A stretch of 64,000 nt of DNA from Tubiluchus corallicola. Lineage: Eukaryota; Priapulida; Priapulimorpha; Priapulimorphida; Tubiluchidae. Location of the stretch: the NCBI GenBank assembly GCA_030141605.1, contig JAQGDQ010000244.1, positions 273,745 to 337,744 on the forward strand, in the 5' to 3' direction. Shown in pieces: positions 11,622 through 21,753 of this stretch. Each line of letters opens with the position of its first letter. The first letter of the stretch is position 1. The notes beneath the pieces were generated by a model, which was not told the origin of the DNA, did not search any database, and saw only the letters and a list, made by a program, of their open reading frames with translations. A program made the translations under genes and the position numbers.

Positions 11622-12330
11622 AGTGTAACTTACAGTACTGTAACCAGCATGAGTACTGCAGACTGGAGTTAACTTACAGTACTGTAACCAGCATGAGTAC
11701 TGCAGACTGGAGTTAACTTACAGTACTGTAACCAGCATGAGTACTGCAGACTGGAGTTAACTTACAGTACTGTAACCAGCATGAGTACGACTGAGTTTAA
11801 TTACAGTACTGCAACCAACATGAGTACTGGAGACTGGAGTTAACTTACAGTACTGTAACCAGCATGAGTACTGCAGACTGGAGTTAACTTACAGTACTGT
11901 AACCAGCATGAGTACTGCAGACTGGAGTTAACTTACAGTACTGTAACCAACATGAGTACTGGAGACTGGAGTTTACTTACATACTGTAACCAGCATGAGT
12001 ACAGATGGATTAACTTACAGTACTAACCAATGACCGAGTTTACCAGTACTGTAACCAGCATGAGTACTGGAGACTGGAGTTTACTTACAGTACTGTAACC
12101 AGCATGAGTACTGCAGACTGGAGTTAACTTACAGTACTGTAACCAGCATGAGTACTGCAGACTGGAGTTAACTTACAGTACTGTAACCAGCATGAGTACT
12201 GGAGACTGGAGTTAACCTACAGTACTGTAACCAGCATGAGTACTGGAGACTGGAGTTAACCTACAGTACTGTAACCAGCATGAGTACTGGAGACTGGAGT
12301 TAACCTACAGTACTGTAACCATCATGAGTT
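11622..12330. repeat. 44-bp minisatellite, about 16 copies
   Basis: The unit contains CAGTACTGTAACCAGCATGA and CTGCAGACTGGAGTTAA. Most units are near identical. A patch near 11990-12050 is decayed and shortened. Each unit holds small palindromes (CAGTACTG, GTTAAC, CTGCAG), so single strands can fold. Confidence 0.97.
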
Positions 12331-12689
12331 TTTCGTGTAAAATGTGAATCATTTTAATTACTAATTTGGTGCTGCTTTTACTGTTAATGCGTTGAATTTA
12401 TTGTAGTGTGCATCAATTCAAAATAAATTGTTTAGTATTAATATAAAAGTTTGACGTCATAAGGTGGTAATTACTAGACCACATCGTGAAAACAGCAAAA
12501 CATATTTTGCAGGACGTCAAGTTTATTATAAAAATATTGTGAGATTTATTTGGAATTATTGCATATTAGAATAAATTCTAAACTACTATTGGATTTATTT
12601 CGAATTGCGTGTATTGCACATTACAATAAATTCAGTGCAGCAAAATTAGCTGCAAAAACAGGGTTAGTAATTGGACGAGTGACCGGTCT

Positions 12690-12872
12690 CTCTCACATAT
12701 CAGATTGTTTAATCTAGTGGTCGCACGTCTGCTTTCCGTCTGGGAAGTCGTGAGTTCGATACAGAGGCCGTGTCATACCAAAGACTAAAAAATTGTACCT
12801 GCCGTTGCCCTGCCTTGCACGTCTGCAAAAGTTTATGTTAATTGTTTATCTAAAAGACGTTATAATAATAAT

Positions 12873-12873
<1 letters not shown>
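12690..12873 (+). mobile_element. tRNA-derived SINE, copy 1, leading into (TAG)n
   Basis: A tRNA-like head has an A-box-like TAGTGGTCGCACG near 12715-12727 and a B box GAGTTCGATAC at 12752-12762. The body contains TTGTACCTGCCGTTGCCC and ends with AAAGACGTTATAATAATA, running straight into a TAG-repeat tail. A second copy lies in opposite orientation at about 50716-50930. Copy 1 lacks about 42 bp present in copy 2. Confidence 0.75.
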
Positions 12874-12908
<35 letters not shown>

Positions 12909-12910
12909 GC

Positions 12911-12945
<35 letters not shown>

Positions 12946-13190
12946 TAGTGCAGTAGTAGTGACAGTAATAGTAGCAGTAGTAGTAGCAGTAGTAGTAGTG
13001 TAGTAGTAGTAGCAGTAGTAGTAGTAGCAGTAGTAGTAGTAGTAATAGTAGTAGTAGCAGTAGCAGTAGTAGTAGCGGTAGTAGTAGTGTAGTAGTAGTA
13101 GCAGTAGTAGTAGTAGTAGTAGCAGTAGTAGTAGTAGTAATAGTAGTAGTAGCAGTAGTAGTAGTAGTAGCAGTAGTAGTAGTAGTAGCG

Positions 13191-13245
<55 letters not shown>

Positions 13246-13458
13246 GAGTAGTAGTAGTAGTTGTAGTAGTTGTAGTAGTAGTGGTAGTAGTAGTGTAGTA
13301 GTAGTAGCAGTAGTAGTAGTAGTAACAGTAGTAGTAGCAGTAGTAGTAGTAGTAGCGGTAGTAGTAGTAGTAGGAGTAGTAGTAGTAGTAGTAGTAGGAG
13401 TAGTAGTAGTAGTAGTAGTTGTAGTAGTTGTAGTAGTAGTGGTAGTAGTAGTAACAGT
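12874..13458. repeat. Interrupted (TAG)n trinucleotide array
   Basis: About 580 bp of TAG/GTA triplets with regular CAG, CGG, AAT and TTG interruptions that themselves recur as a higher-order pattern. A long minus-strand frame (poly-Thr/Leu/Tyr) is an artefact of the triplet repeat. Confidence 0.97.
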
Positions 13459-13459
13459 A

Positions 13460-14001
13460 TATCGTGGTGAGTTGCGAAGTATGAATAAGTATAATAACGA
13501 GTTCATCTTTTTCAAATGTAGACGTATTTTATTAATTATCGGAGTATAACGTAAATTAAAAGTACATTTCTTTAAATTTTAATAACAATTAAATAACGCT
13601 TTTTAATAATATGCATAGTCGAGAGGTTCAATTTATAATGTGCGTGTGGTTGATGTAAGCTCTGGTTAGACATTAGCCTTGCTAAATGTGGAAAGTGACT
13701 TGATTCAACTTACAAACAAACTGCTTTGAGAAACTCTAGAAATTTTATTTACGAACTTTCAAAAATTAACCTTATTACATCAAACTAATCTAAATCATCA
13801 CAGCATCTAAACGAACTGAACGACTACCACTAGTTACCACAATAATATTGCACGAATTTATCAAGAATGAATTAAATAACAATTTTACAGACATGCTGTC
13901 TTCATAATGCCTCGCATGATAAGTAATTCTCATGACGATATCAAACAGCTACGTTTGAAATTGTGGACCTTTGTGGCTTCCATTATAAATGTATTGTGCA
14001 G
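13460..14001. other. Stretch between the (TAG)n array and lectin gene B
   Basis: AT-rich; probably includes the lectin B 3' UTR on the minus strand near 13900-14001. No canonical AATAAA was seen close to the stop codon. Confidence 0.4.
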
Positions 14002-14163
14002 CTACGGTCTGGCTTCACAAGGATCGCGCGTTTCGCAGATGTAACCATGGACGTTTTTAGCGTCTTCACCCTGGCATCCGTAATCAATCCATTCCCAATT
14101 ACTGTCCTTATTCATTGCCATGCAGTCGTGTGCAGGATTTATCCCGTTTGGCGCGCCCGGCCC
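14002..14163 (-). CDS. Lectin B exon 4 (C-terminal CTLD)
   Basis: From acceptor TTTCCAG to TAG at 14002-14004. Encodes GPGAPNG, HDCMA, WEWIDYGC and GYICETRDPCEARP. Confidence 0.88.
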   Translation of the reverse strand, partial: GPGAPNGINPAHDCMAMNKDSNWEWIDYGCQGEDAKNVHGYICETRDPCEARP

Positions 14164-15825
14164 CTGGAAACACATATAAGTTAAGTAAGTTTAAAAACCT
14201 GTCAAAGTCGACAGAATAAAAGATGTAGTAGAACTAACCATGTCAGTAAAAATGGATGAAGCGAGGTGAGTGTACATAACAATTCAATTTTTATTTTTTT
14301 ACTTTGACATGGTTAACTGATTTTCTCTCACAGCAGCAGACCTAATAACGAAATAACAAAGTAACGGCCTAGCAAAAAAACGAAATATTATAATGTATTT
14401 GGGATTCACAAATCGAAAACTTGATAAAATTAGAAACCTAGCTATAATTGGTAATTTAAAATTTGTCAGACAACCCCTAAAAATTAACAAAACAAAAAAC
14501 GAACACCAAGTACCTACAACACAATTATCTCAGGTAGGTTAGGCCTTCGACTTTTATAAGTTCTAGAATTACGTACCAATTTGAGTAACCAGACAGAGGT
14601 ACACCAAAGCCCCACCAGTACCAATCAAATTCTCGAGCTAGATCAGTGCCACCTACCCACGGAGTGAAATCTACAAAAATCAAAGAAGAGTAATAATGTT
14701 GTGTAGTTTCACTTGTTGTACTGTATAGTACTCTCAGTCTCAGTCGTAATTACCGCGAAAATATCCAATAAATCCATCATTTGTAGGCCTAAACCACGTT
14801 GGGACGTAACCAGGTTCTAAAGTTAAGGGGAGCAAGCACCTAAAAAAGGCGCCGTAATACATACCAAAAGGCACCCTGACACATGAAGCAATTGTTGTGT
14901 TTGTCTGTCACAACAGATGGTATCAGCATGTGACAAGATTATTACAATACTTAGCCTAAATGAGTTGCGTAAATGCATACTTATTTCAAAAATACTGGAA
15001 GCAGGTTGGTCAAATAAAGTAAAAAAGTTGGTTGTTGAAAAGGTGCAAATCTTGAAAAATGTGTGGTGCGGTTGCTCCCCCTTGCTCGGATATTAGCTAC
15101 GCCACTGATACCAACATTAAAATGTTTGTAGCATCATTTTGTCAGTGGTTCTTCTTTGACGTAATATTTTGACGCAATACAAAAGGTATAAAGATATAGT
15201 GTACTCACTGTTGCCGAAATTTATGAGGATATTTGCCCTGAGAAATAATTGCTCACGGCGGCTGTCGATGCCCACCAATGTGGCATTTTCTTTAATGCAT
15301 CTTTGCTCGGCTTCAAACCAGTTTAGTGGTGATTCCTGGCCGAAATAATAGCAATGGTCTTCGAAGGAAATCCAACCGTCGTTACACGTCTGTGCTGTCA
15401 CCCCTGAAAATTAGCAGTTTGCAATTTCACAAATATCATTAGTATGACATAAATATAACCTTACTAGAATGAATTAAAATCTGTAGTAGCGGTGTTAGTG
15501 CAGTAGCGATATTAGTAACTGCGCTTTACATGTAATTTCAGTTTGTACTGTTGTTCTGATACATGTCATATGACTGTGACTGTTGCAGTGCTTCTGTGAA
15601 AAAGTTACAGCTACGAAACAGTTAGTTACTGTTACTCTTCGTACAAAATATTAATTTAGAAGACGCTTCAATACCTACATTCCGATGCAGTGAGAGTACA
15701 ATACATTAAATCAAACTATCATTAGACGACAAAGATAAAAGCTCTAGTAGAAATATCTGAAAGATTTAGAGATACTTACCCCATACAAATGTCAGAATTG
15801 CAAAAACTAAAAACTGCGACTTCAT
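14002..15825 (-). CDS. C-type lectin gene B, secreted single-CTLD protein (4 exons)
   Basis: I join exons 15780-15825, 15209-15403, 14573-14670 and 14002-14163 into a 166-aa protein. It starts with signal peptide MKSQFLVFAILTFVWG and continues with one long-form C-type lectin domain: CNDGWISFEDHCYYF, NWFEAEQRC, WVGGTDLAREFDWYWWG, APNG, HDCMA, WEWIDYGC, GYICE. The first two intron phases (1, 1) and exon 1 length equal those of lectin A; the third junction fits only if the donor is TAC|GTAATT instead of the upstream TG|GTACGT. The gene is a tandem paralogue of lectin A, same strand, about 4.4 kb away. The WND position is WID and the Pro motif is APN, so the Ca2+ ligands are partly kept. It is more compact than lectin A and has only one degraded hAT-like insert. 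Confidence 0.88.
14573..14670 (-). CDS. Lectin B exon 3 (WVGGTD segment)
   Basis: Acceptor TTGTAG. Two overlapping donors are possible: TG|GTACGT (end 14577) or TAC|GTAATT (end 14573). Only the second keeps the frame into exon 4. Confidence 0.85.
14795..15107. mobile_element. Degraded hAT-like MITE in lectin B intron 2
   Basis: The right end inverted reads CAGTGGCGTAGCTAATAT followed by a GCAAGGGGGAGCA-type segment; the left end has a diverged match including GGGACGTAACC and AAGGGGAGCAAGC. No clean 8-bp target duplication is visible, so family assignment is tentative. Confidence 0.5.
15209..15403 (-). CDS. Lectin B exon 2 (N-terminal CTLD)
   Basis: 195 nt, acceptor TTTTCAG, donor A|GTGAGT. 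Encodes residues 16-81 with the first three Cys and NWFEAEQRC. A local ATG at 15399-15401 is not the true start. Confidence 0.9.
15780..15825 (-). CDS. Lectin B exon 1 (signal peptide)
   Basis: 46 nt from the ATG to a GTAAGTATC donor. It encodes a hydrophobic leader and ends in phase 1, as in lectin A. Confidence 0.88.
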
Positions 15826-16825
15826 TTTGATATAGTTTGTAATGTGACAAGCCAAGAGTCATGTAAGATGCATGTAAGCACGAACGAATTTCTAAATTCG
15901 TCACCCTGGATATTGATATGTAGGTAAATTCCCTTTCGCAAAATATTTGGACACTTGTTTATCTATTAAAATTGTGTCACCTGTTCTATTCTCATAGGGC
16001 TATTAAAAAAGCTGCTGGCGGCGCATGATAGCAAGACATTATAACGGCAATCGGCAATTTTTTAATGCTGAAAGTTAATAACTTGTCGTAATAAGAGAGT
16101 TTCTCTAGATATTGAACGAATAAATGTTCAAAAAATAATATAATTCGGTTTGGTGAGCTGGACAACATTCAGACAGGCGATTAGTGACAAAAACAACTTG
16201 TCCACAACTTCTTACGACTTTTTCAATCAAAGCATTTGCAGCACAGTTAAAAATACTCTCCCGTTGACAGTCATATTATTGTTATATTGCCATACGTCTA
16301 AATTGCCAAAGGACAGGCTTAACTACAGTACACTCTCGCAGCTCTTGTGACAGTTAAATTTATGACAAAAATAAAGTAAAAAATTAAAACATTTTAATCA
16401 AAAAATGTTTTGTTTATAAAATTTATTAGGTCTTGTAGTATTCTCATATTTCATACTGGACCATAGGTGACAGAAAAATATTTGTCACCTTAAAGTAACA
16501 ATAAACATCAGCAACTGGGGCCACGTGGGCCTAAATTTTTATTTAAAGGTAAGAATCTTTTTAGCAAACAGAACTAGTGTGCTGTGTATACATAGATAAC
16601 AAAACTAGGTCTTTGGATGTCAGAGATAGTGATTGGGAATTTCCAAAATTTCAGTGTTACAAGGTCTTTTAGCTGTCACAGATATTTCAAAATCCTAAGT
16701 GATCCGCTCAACCTAATTTTGTTATCGGACTGACGGTTTATTTACGTCGCGAGTTGAAGCCTTGGGGTCCTAGCCGTGACAGTTGCAAAAATGGTGTTTA
16801 AAAAACAAGCTTATACAATGTTTCC
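15826..16825. other. Upstream of lectin B, no gene recognised
   Basis: Probably includes the lectin B promoter in the first 100-200 bp, though no clear TATA box was seen. The frame at 16150-16350 has no recognisable features. Confidence 0.4.
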
Positions 16826-17301
16826 TTAACTCCTTCAGGGCCGCACCATTGAAAATTGGTCTTATAAGACCTATGACTTTACTGCTACTGTATGAGCACA
16901 GACATAACTAATTACTTATAAATTGGATATTGTTCTATTCAGGTAAATCATGGCCATTCAATCATGCTATGTGTCTAGGCATCTATAAAACATGCTTTTT
17001 TCAGGCACTCAGCCTTACCCTATCAAGTTGGTCAGTCTGGTGTACACTTGCGCGATCGTGCACACTACTTTCCTGGTCGTTGGGTGATGCTTGCTATAGC
17101 CCAAACACTGCAGGTATTGGAAGCTTTTTTCCAATTTTTTGTAAATGTAATCTATGTAAGGTAAGCAACTGCACTTCATATATAACTTTGCATGAAAGCG
17201 CAAATTATCAAAATAATATAGTGTAATCGTTGCTTAATGAAAGTAGTTCTTCATGAACCCAAGCAAAATGCAGCGAAAGCTTACGGTTCTGAAGGAGTTA
17301 A
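16826..17301. mobile_element. piggyBac-like MITE, copy 1
   Basis: 476 bp bounded by TTAA at both ends (16826-16829 and 17298-17301). The terminal inverted repeat is CTCCTTCAGGGCCG against CTCCTTCAGAACCG (12 of 14 match). TTAA target use is the signature of the piggyBac group. No transposase is present. A longer diverged relative lies at 59916-60644. Confidence 0.85.
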
Positions 17302-19781
17302 ATGGTCAGCAGTAACTGCTGATTTCACATGCACAAAAATAAAAACAAATCGCATAAAAGCAAAGGTTACTGTTAAACTTTGTGTTCGATGGTTTCGCCT
17401 AACTGTGCAAGAAAGCCTACATGCCTTAAAGATGCTTGCAGCTATGATCCAACTGTCTCGCGGCTCTCGCGTACCCGTCAGAAAATTATTCTAAATCCAA
17501 CATATGTGAAGCCGTGCAAAATGTTACAGTTTGCATTCAAACATCTCCTTATTGTTTTTCCAGTTAAGGGAACTGGAAATTGGACGTTTTTAGGTCATTG
17601 TGATTTGGTCATTGTCATATTGTCATGTTACGCTATAATCATCGTTGCTACTAGTTTTACTTTTGTCGTCAAAATTGAATAACGTTATGTTGATATTGGC
17701 ATAACTACTGTAATAATTATTATAATAAAATTAAATTGTAATCTGATATTGTGTTCGAGATTTCGAGTCAGGCCTGAGACTTGTCGCTGTAAGAGCGTTA
17801 TTGTTTCACTTGCCGCAAAGGCGTCGAACTTGAAAACGAAAGTCTTGCCACTGCAATCAGTGCATGCTGCAAAGATTTTGTAGCAGACGATAATGGGAAC
17901 GTGTCTGATAAGCAGCAGAAGCTTTAAATTTTAATATTAGATCACTTTATCGCTAAAATTATTAACTTAATATTAACCTGTTAAAAAGCGGCATATCAAA
18001 TTCAGGTATTGGGAAAAATTGTGTATATATATATAGTGACGTGAAATAATATTCGTTACTTTTATGAATTAGCATACATGTGTGGTTGTTCCTGTTTCTC
18101 ATTGTTGGAATTATACAAATGAATTTAAATGATACTCACTGAGTATGACAACCTTAAATTTAATTATCATTACCATACCGTAGCCGAATTCCTATGTCTG
18201 TTGTGGTAAACAGGCGCGCAATATTTTGCCAACTTTGTTGTGTGATGAGAACTACTTGGTATCGTATCATCAACAAACTGAAAATAGACTACTATGCACC
18301 CAAATAAATGAAAAGAAATCCTTCATGTATTTAAACAAATTTCGTTTAACTGGGTAGCTAAATGCTATATCAATAAATTCGAGGGCAATATTGTTACAAT
18401 AAGCGGAAATCTTACAGTTACTTTTAATCTTACGGCTGCACAGGGAAGTCCAGGTGCTGTGCTACTGCAATGAAATACTCAAACCATCCAATTGTATGAG
18501 TTAGTAACATTTGTAGTTTTTACTATCATCAACTCTGGATTCCATGCTCAAGTTTAGCAGGTTAGAAGATCTGTGTCTGATGGTGTGCTAGAACAAGTGT
18601 CCGGGCACCAAATTGTATTTCATGAATATTTGAGGTTTTGAAGGCGGTTTTAACAACCAAAATTTTTTGAATTTCAGTCATGAGAACAATGAGATAGATC
18701 TATCATGTGCGTTCCGAAAATAGCGTTTTTAGGCAGGATATTTCCGTTATATATAATCGGTTTTGGGGATATGCGTTAAGAATAATTTGGTTCTTTAGCA
18801 TTTTTAAAATTCCATTTATGTTCGATTAGCATAAGGGATTTATTTCATTTTGCGAAAGTAGGCATCTGGGAAAAATTGCATAAGTTTATATAAAATTTGA
18901 TTTGAGTTTTAACAACATTAAATAATTTAAATTCGAATGCTGTTACATAATAAAAGTATTTATCCTTTATTTCCATTCAACAAAGCAAAAGGCCTAATTA
19001 TGTAAAAACAAAAGACTGAATAGAATGCTTGCAATGGGGGGGGGTCTGTTTGCACCACCGTGTTTCTTGATTATAAATCTTTATTTTCCAGTATATCACA
19101 TGTATTTTTTGCTTTTTTTTCTTTTCTTTTGTATTATTCAAAAACAGAAGGATTCTCATTCTACTGTGCAGTAAAATCCCCGTATTTTGCCCGAACTACT
19201 GCTATCGTCAAGAGCAAGGGTAAAAGTGTAAGAATAATAATTATTTATTTTTTTATAGTTTTGATCAGTTACTGTTGATTTTGCAGACCACCAACATTGA
19301 AGACGGGATCTATGAGTGTCGATTCTAGTTTTATTTCCAAAATGAAACATTCTGTAAGTGGCTTTCGATCATGCTAATTTGAACGCGTAATTCGTTTTTA
19401 TTATTTATTATTCAAAAACAGAAACATTCTCATTCTGAATGTAAACTCTCCTTTCAACTGATGTCAGGTCGAATGTTAAACGGTTTTGAACGTCGTGTTA
19501 GCATCACCACATGTCATATAAACGATATAAACGAGCGTTTTGCAATACAAAGAAAGAGATTATATTGTACTAAGTACCTTCCAAGTTGTTAAAAACATAC
19601 TTATTGGTTAATGAATAGAATGTGTCGAGAATATAAATTGACAGACTCAAGCTTTAGAAAGGTAGAGTATTCCAACGTAGTTCATGTAAACTTGAAAAAA
19701 ACGTTTGCTATGTCAATATAAATGGACTGGTGAACAATGAGTGATTCCCAATTTAATGAGAATTATGTTTTATTATTGCAG
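17302..19781. other. Non-coding stretch before the EGF gene
   Basis: AT-rich with no recognised exon. The frame 17380-17682 ends in a hydrophobic stretch but has no family match I can name. A short duplicated motif (TTCAAAAACAGAA near 19138 and 19412) is the only internal repeat noticed. Distal promoter and 5' UTR intron of the EGF gene probably lie here. Confidence 0.4.
19768..19781 (+). promoter_or_regulatory. Likely 3' splice site of a 5' UTR intron
   Basis: A pyrimidine-rich TTTTATTATTGCAG lies 52 nt before the EGF gene ATG with no ATG in between. It suggests that the coding exon is preceded by a non-coding first exon. Confidence 0.45.
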
Positions 19782-19833
19782 TGCCGTCTATAAAAACTTT
19801 CAAAACTTCCACACTTCTTGATAAACCGATATA

Positions 19834-21642
19834 ATGGATATACTGTTATCGTTGTTACTGATTGTCATTGTCTTGTCAACTGCATCGTCACAGATACTTT
19901 CTAGTACTGATGTTGTGAGACTCTGCAAGTATCAGGAACACAATAAGCAAGAAAGAATTATTAGTAGCAAATTTTCATCAGTGGTTTTTGTTAGTCAGTA
20001 TAAAGGTGATGATCCTTGTCCTTCACACTTGATCTTTCCGGGATTCCAGTCAAAATTGACAGCATTTATTATTACAATGGATGAAAGTTGGCCTTGTACT
20101 GCACAGACGAAGAAGAGCTCGGACAGTTGGTCGCTCAGATATTCGTGGCAGATTACAATGTTTGACCCCTCTAATGGTTTGAGTCCTGGACTTCAAGTTG
20201 ATGCAACAAAGCAACAGTATAGTTGGTATTGTTCAGAATTCACGCGTGATACTAATGTGAAGGTGTTGATCTTTAACCCACGTGCTCATCCCACACAAGA
20301 GGCAGTTGCTATTGCCGTTCGATCAAATGAAGTACAGGCGAGCAGTAATTACACAATAGAGTTGGCAGCTCTTCAGTTAGATTTAGATGACCATTGTCCT
20401 AATGGTGACTGCTTGGTCAACAATGTGGACTGTTATTGGAAGCGACCGACACCGTATATTGAATGCACCTGTTCAGAAGAATCACAGTCATCCATCTGTG
20501 TTGCATTACACAATCCTGACCAAAGGTGCAGCGAGTGGCCATGTCTGTACAATTGCTTCTCAAGTCCATGTCTCAATGGAGGATCATGTATTACCACAGC
20601 TGCATCTTATGAGTGTAAGTGCCCAGACGGATACACAGGAAAATATTGCGAGGTCTCGACAGATTCACAAAAACAGAAAGAGACCGAATATGTCGAGTGT
20701 GAGGAAGAAGAAGAAGAAGATTGCGTCACCTTTTGTGAACCAGGATTCACCGGAAAGCTTTGTGAGACCGACATTGATGAATGCGCATCTAGTCCTTGTG
20801 AGAATAACAGCACTTGTGAAGAAGATCTGGATTATTACAATTGTATTTGTCAGCCAGGTTTCACAGGTGTAAATTGCGAAGACGACATTGATGACTGTGA
20901 ATCTGCTCCTTGTCAAAATGGAGGCTGGTGTGTTGATGATGTGGAGTACTACACTTGCAATTGTCAACCGGGTTTTACTGGTGACAGATGTGAAGAAAAC
21001 ATCAACGAATGCGAATCTTCTCCATGTCAAAGTGGAGGACAGTGCATGGACGGTGCGAATTATTACCAATGTGTGTGTGAACCTGGACTCACGGGCGATA
21101 AATGTGATGTGAAAGTTGATGAATGTGCATCCGTTCCGTGCCGCAATGGGGGCACGTGTATTGATGGTGACAATTCGTATAAATGTACCTGTAGTTTTGG
21201 ATTTACTGGTCAGTCGTGCACCACTAATATTGATGAATGCTCGTCGGATCCTTGTCTAAATGACGCCTTCTGCTTGGATGGCATTGGTGCATATTTCTGT
21301 TCTTGTCTCACCGGATATACGGGCAGAAACTGTGAAACTAATGTTCCGGCGATTTGTCCAGATGAAAACAAAGATGGAGATCGATGTCTGAATGAAACGT
21401 CATGCGTTTGTGACGATGACTGTGCAGCCATGGAGAGGTGTTGCACGATCGTTTCTTGCGGTCCGGTATGCCGGGGCAGTTTTCCAGAAGGTCCTTACAA
21501 ATACCTACCAAGGTTTCGCAATATTGGCGTTCTGATCGTTTGCATAGGTCTGCTTCTTTTTATCCTTCTGTCCGTGTGTAAACTGGTTTCCAATAGATTG
21601 CGCGCACGGCCTGGTCGATCTCCGATTATTGCGCTCACTTAA
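19834..21642 (+). CDS. Type I membrane protein with EGF repeats and WAP-like module (602 aa)
   Basis: A single long exon. Residues 1-20 are a signal peptide (MDILLSLLLIVIVLSTASSQ). Residues 21-235 are a Cys-containing ectodomain I do not recognise. An EGF domain follows at about 240-274. Residues 275-312 are a degenerate EGF whose front half is replaced by a Glu-rich run (ECEEEEEEDC) before CEPGFTGKLCE. Five calcium-binding EGF domains with D/N-I-D/N-EC starts occupy about 313-502. A WAP-like four-disulfide motif with DDDC and a CC pair lies at about 505-550. A TM helix (GVLIVCIGLLLFILLSV) lies at about 565-582 and a 17-20 aa basic tail follows. The layout suggests cell-surface adhesion or ligand binding. 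The tail is too short for Notch-type signalling. The last domain could also be an unrelated Cys-rich fold, since it has nine Cys. Confidence 0.92.
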   Translation: MDILLSLLLIVIVLSTASSQILSSTDVVRLCKYQEHNKQERIISSKFSSVVFVSQYKGDDPCPSHLIFPGFQSKLTAFIITMDESWPCTAQTKKSSDSWSLRYSWQITMFDPSNGLSPGLQVDATKQQYSWYCSEFTRDTNVKVLIFNPRAHPTQEAVAIAVRSNEVQASSNYTIELAALQLDLDDHCPNGDCLVNNVDCYWKRPTPYIECTCSEESQSSICVALHNPDQRCSEWPCLYNCFSSPCLNGGSCITTAASYECKCPDGYTGKYCEVSTDSQKQKETEYVECEEEEEEDCVTFCEPGFTGKLCETDIDECASSPCENNSTCEEDLDYYNCICQPGFTGVNCEDDIDDCESAPCQNGGWCVDDVEYYTCNCQPGFTGDRCEENINECESSPCQSGGQCMDGANYYQCVCEPGLTGDKCDVKVDECASVPCRNGGTCIDGDNSYKCTCSFGFTGQSCTTNIDECSSDPCLNDAFCLDGIGAYFCSCLTGYTGRNCETNVPAICPDENKDGDRCLNETSCVCDDDCAAMERCCTIVSCGPVCRGSFPEGPYKYLPRFRNIGVLIVCIGLLLFILLSVCKLVSNRLRARPGRSPIIALT

Positions 21643-21753
21643 CAGGGAGAACACTTGTGCTGGTGTAGTGGTGTGATGTTAGTGCAAGAAGTGGTGGCGC
21701 TAGCTGTTATATACAGGTAAAAAAACTGACTGTTTTACAACCTGACGAACATA

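Noticed and set aside
12850-13515. 221-residue poly-Thr/Leu/Tyr frame on the minus strand
   Set aside because: Translation of the TAG/CTA triplet array; composition is repeat-driven.
20387-21446. Additional frames on both strands inside the EGF gene
   Set aside because: Shadows of the 602-residue gene; Cys periodicity and EGF motifs are only in the main frame.
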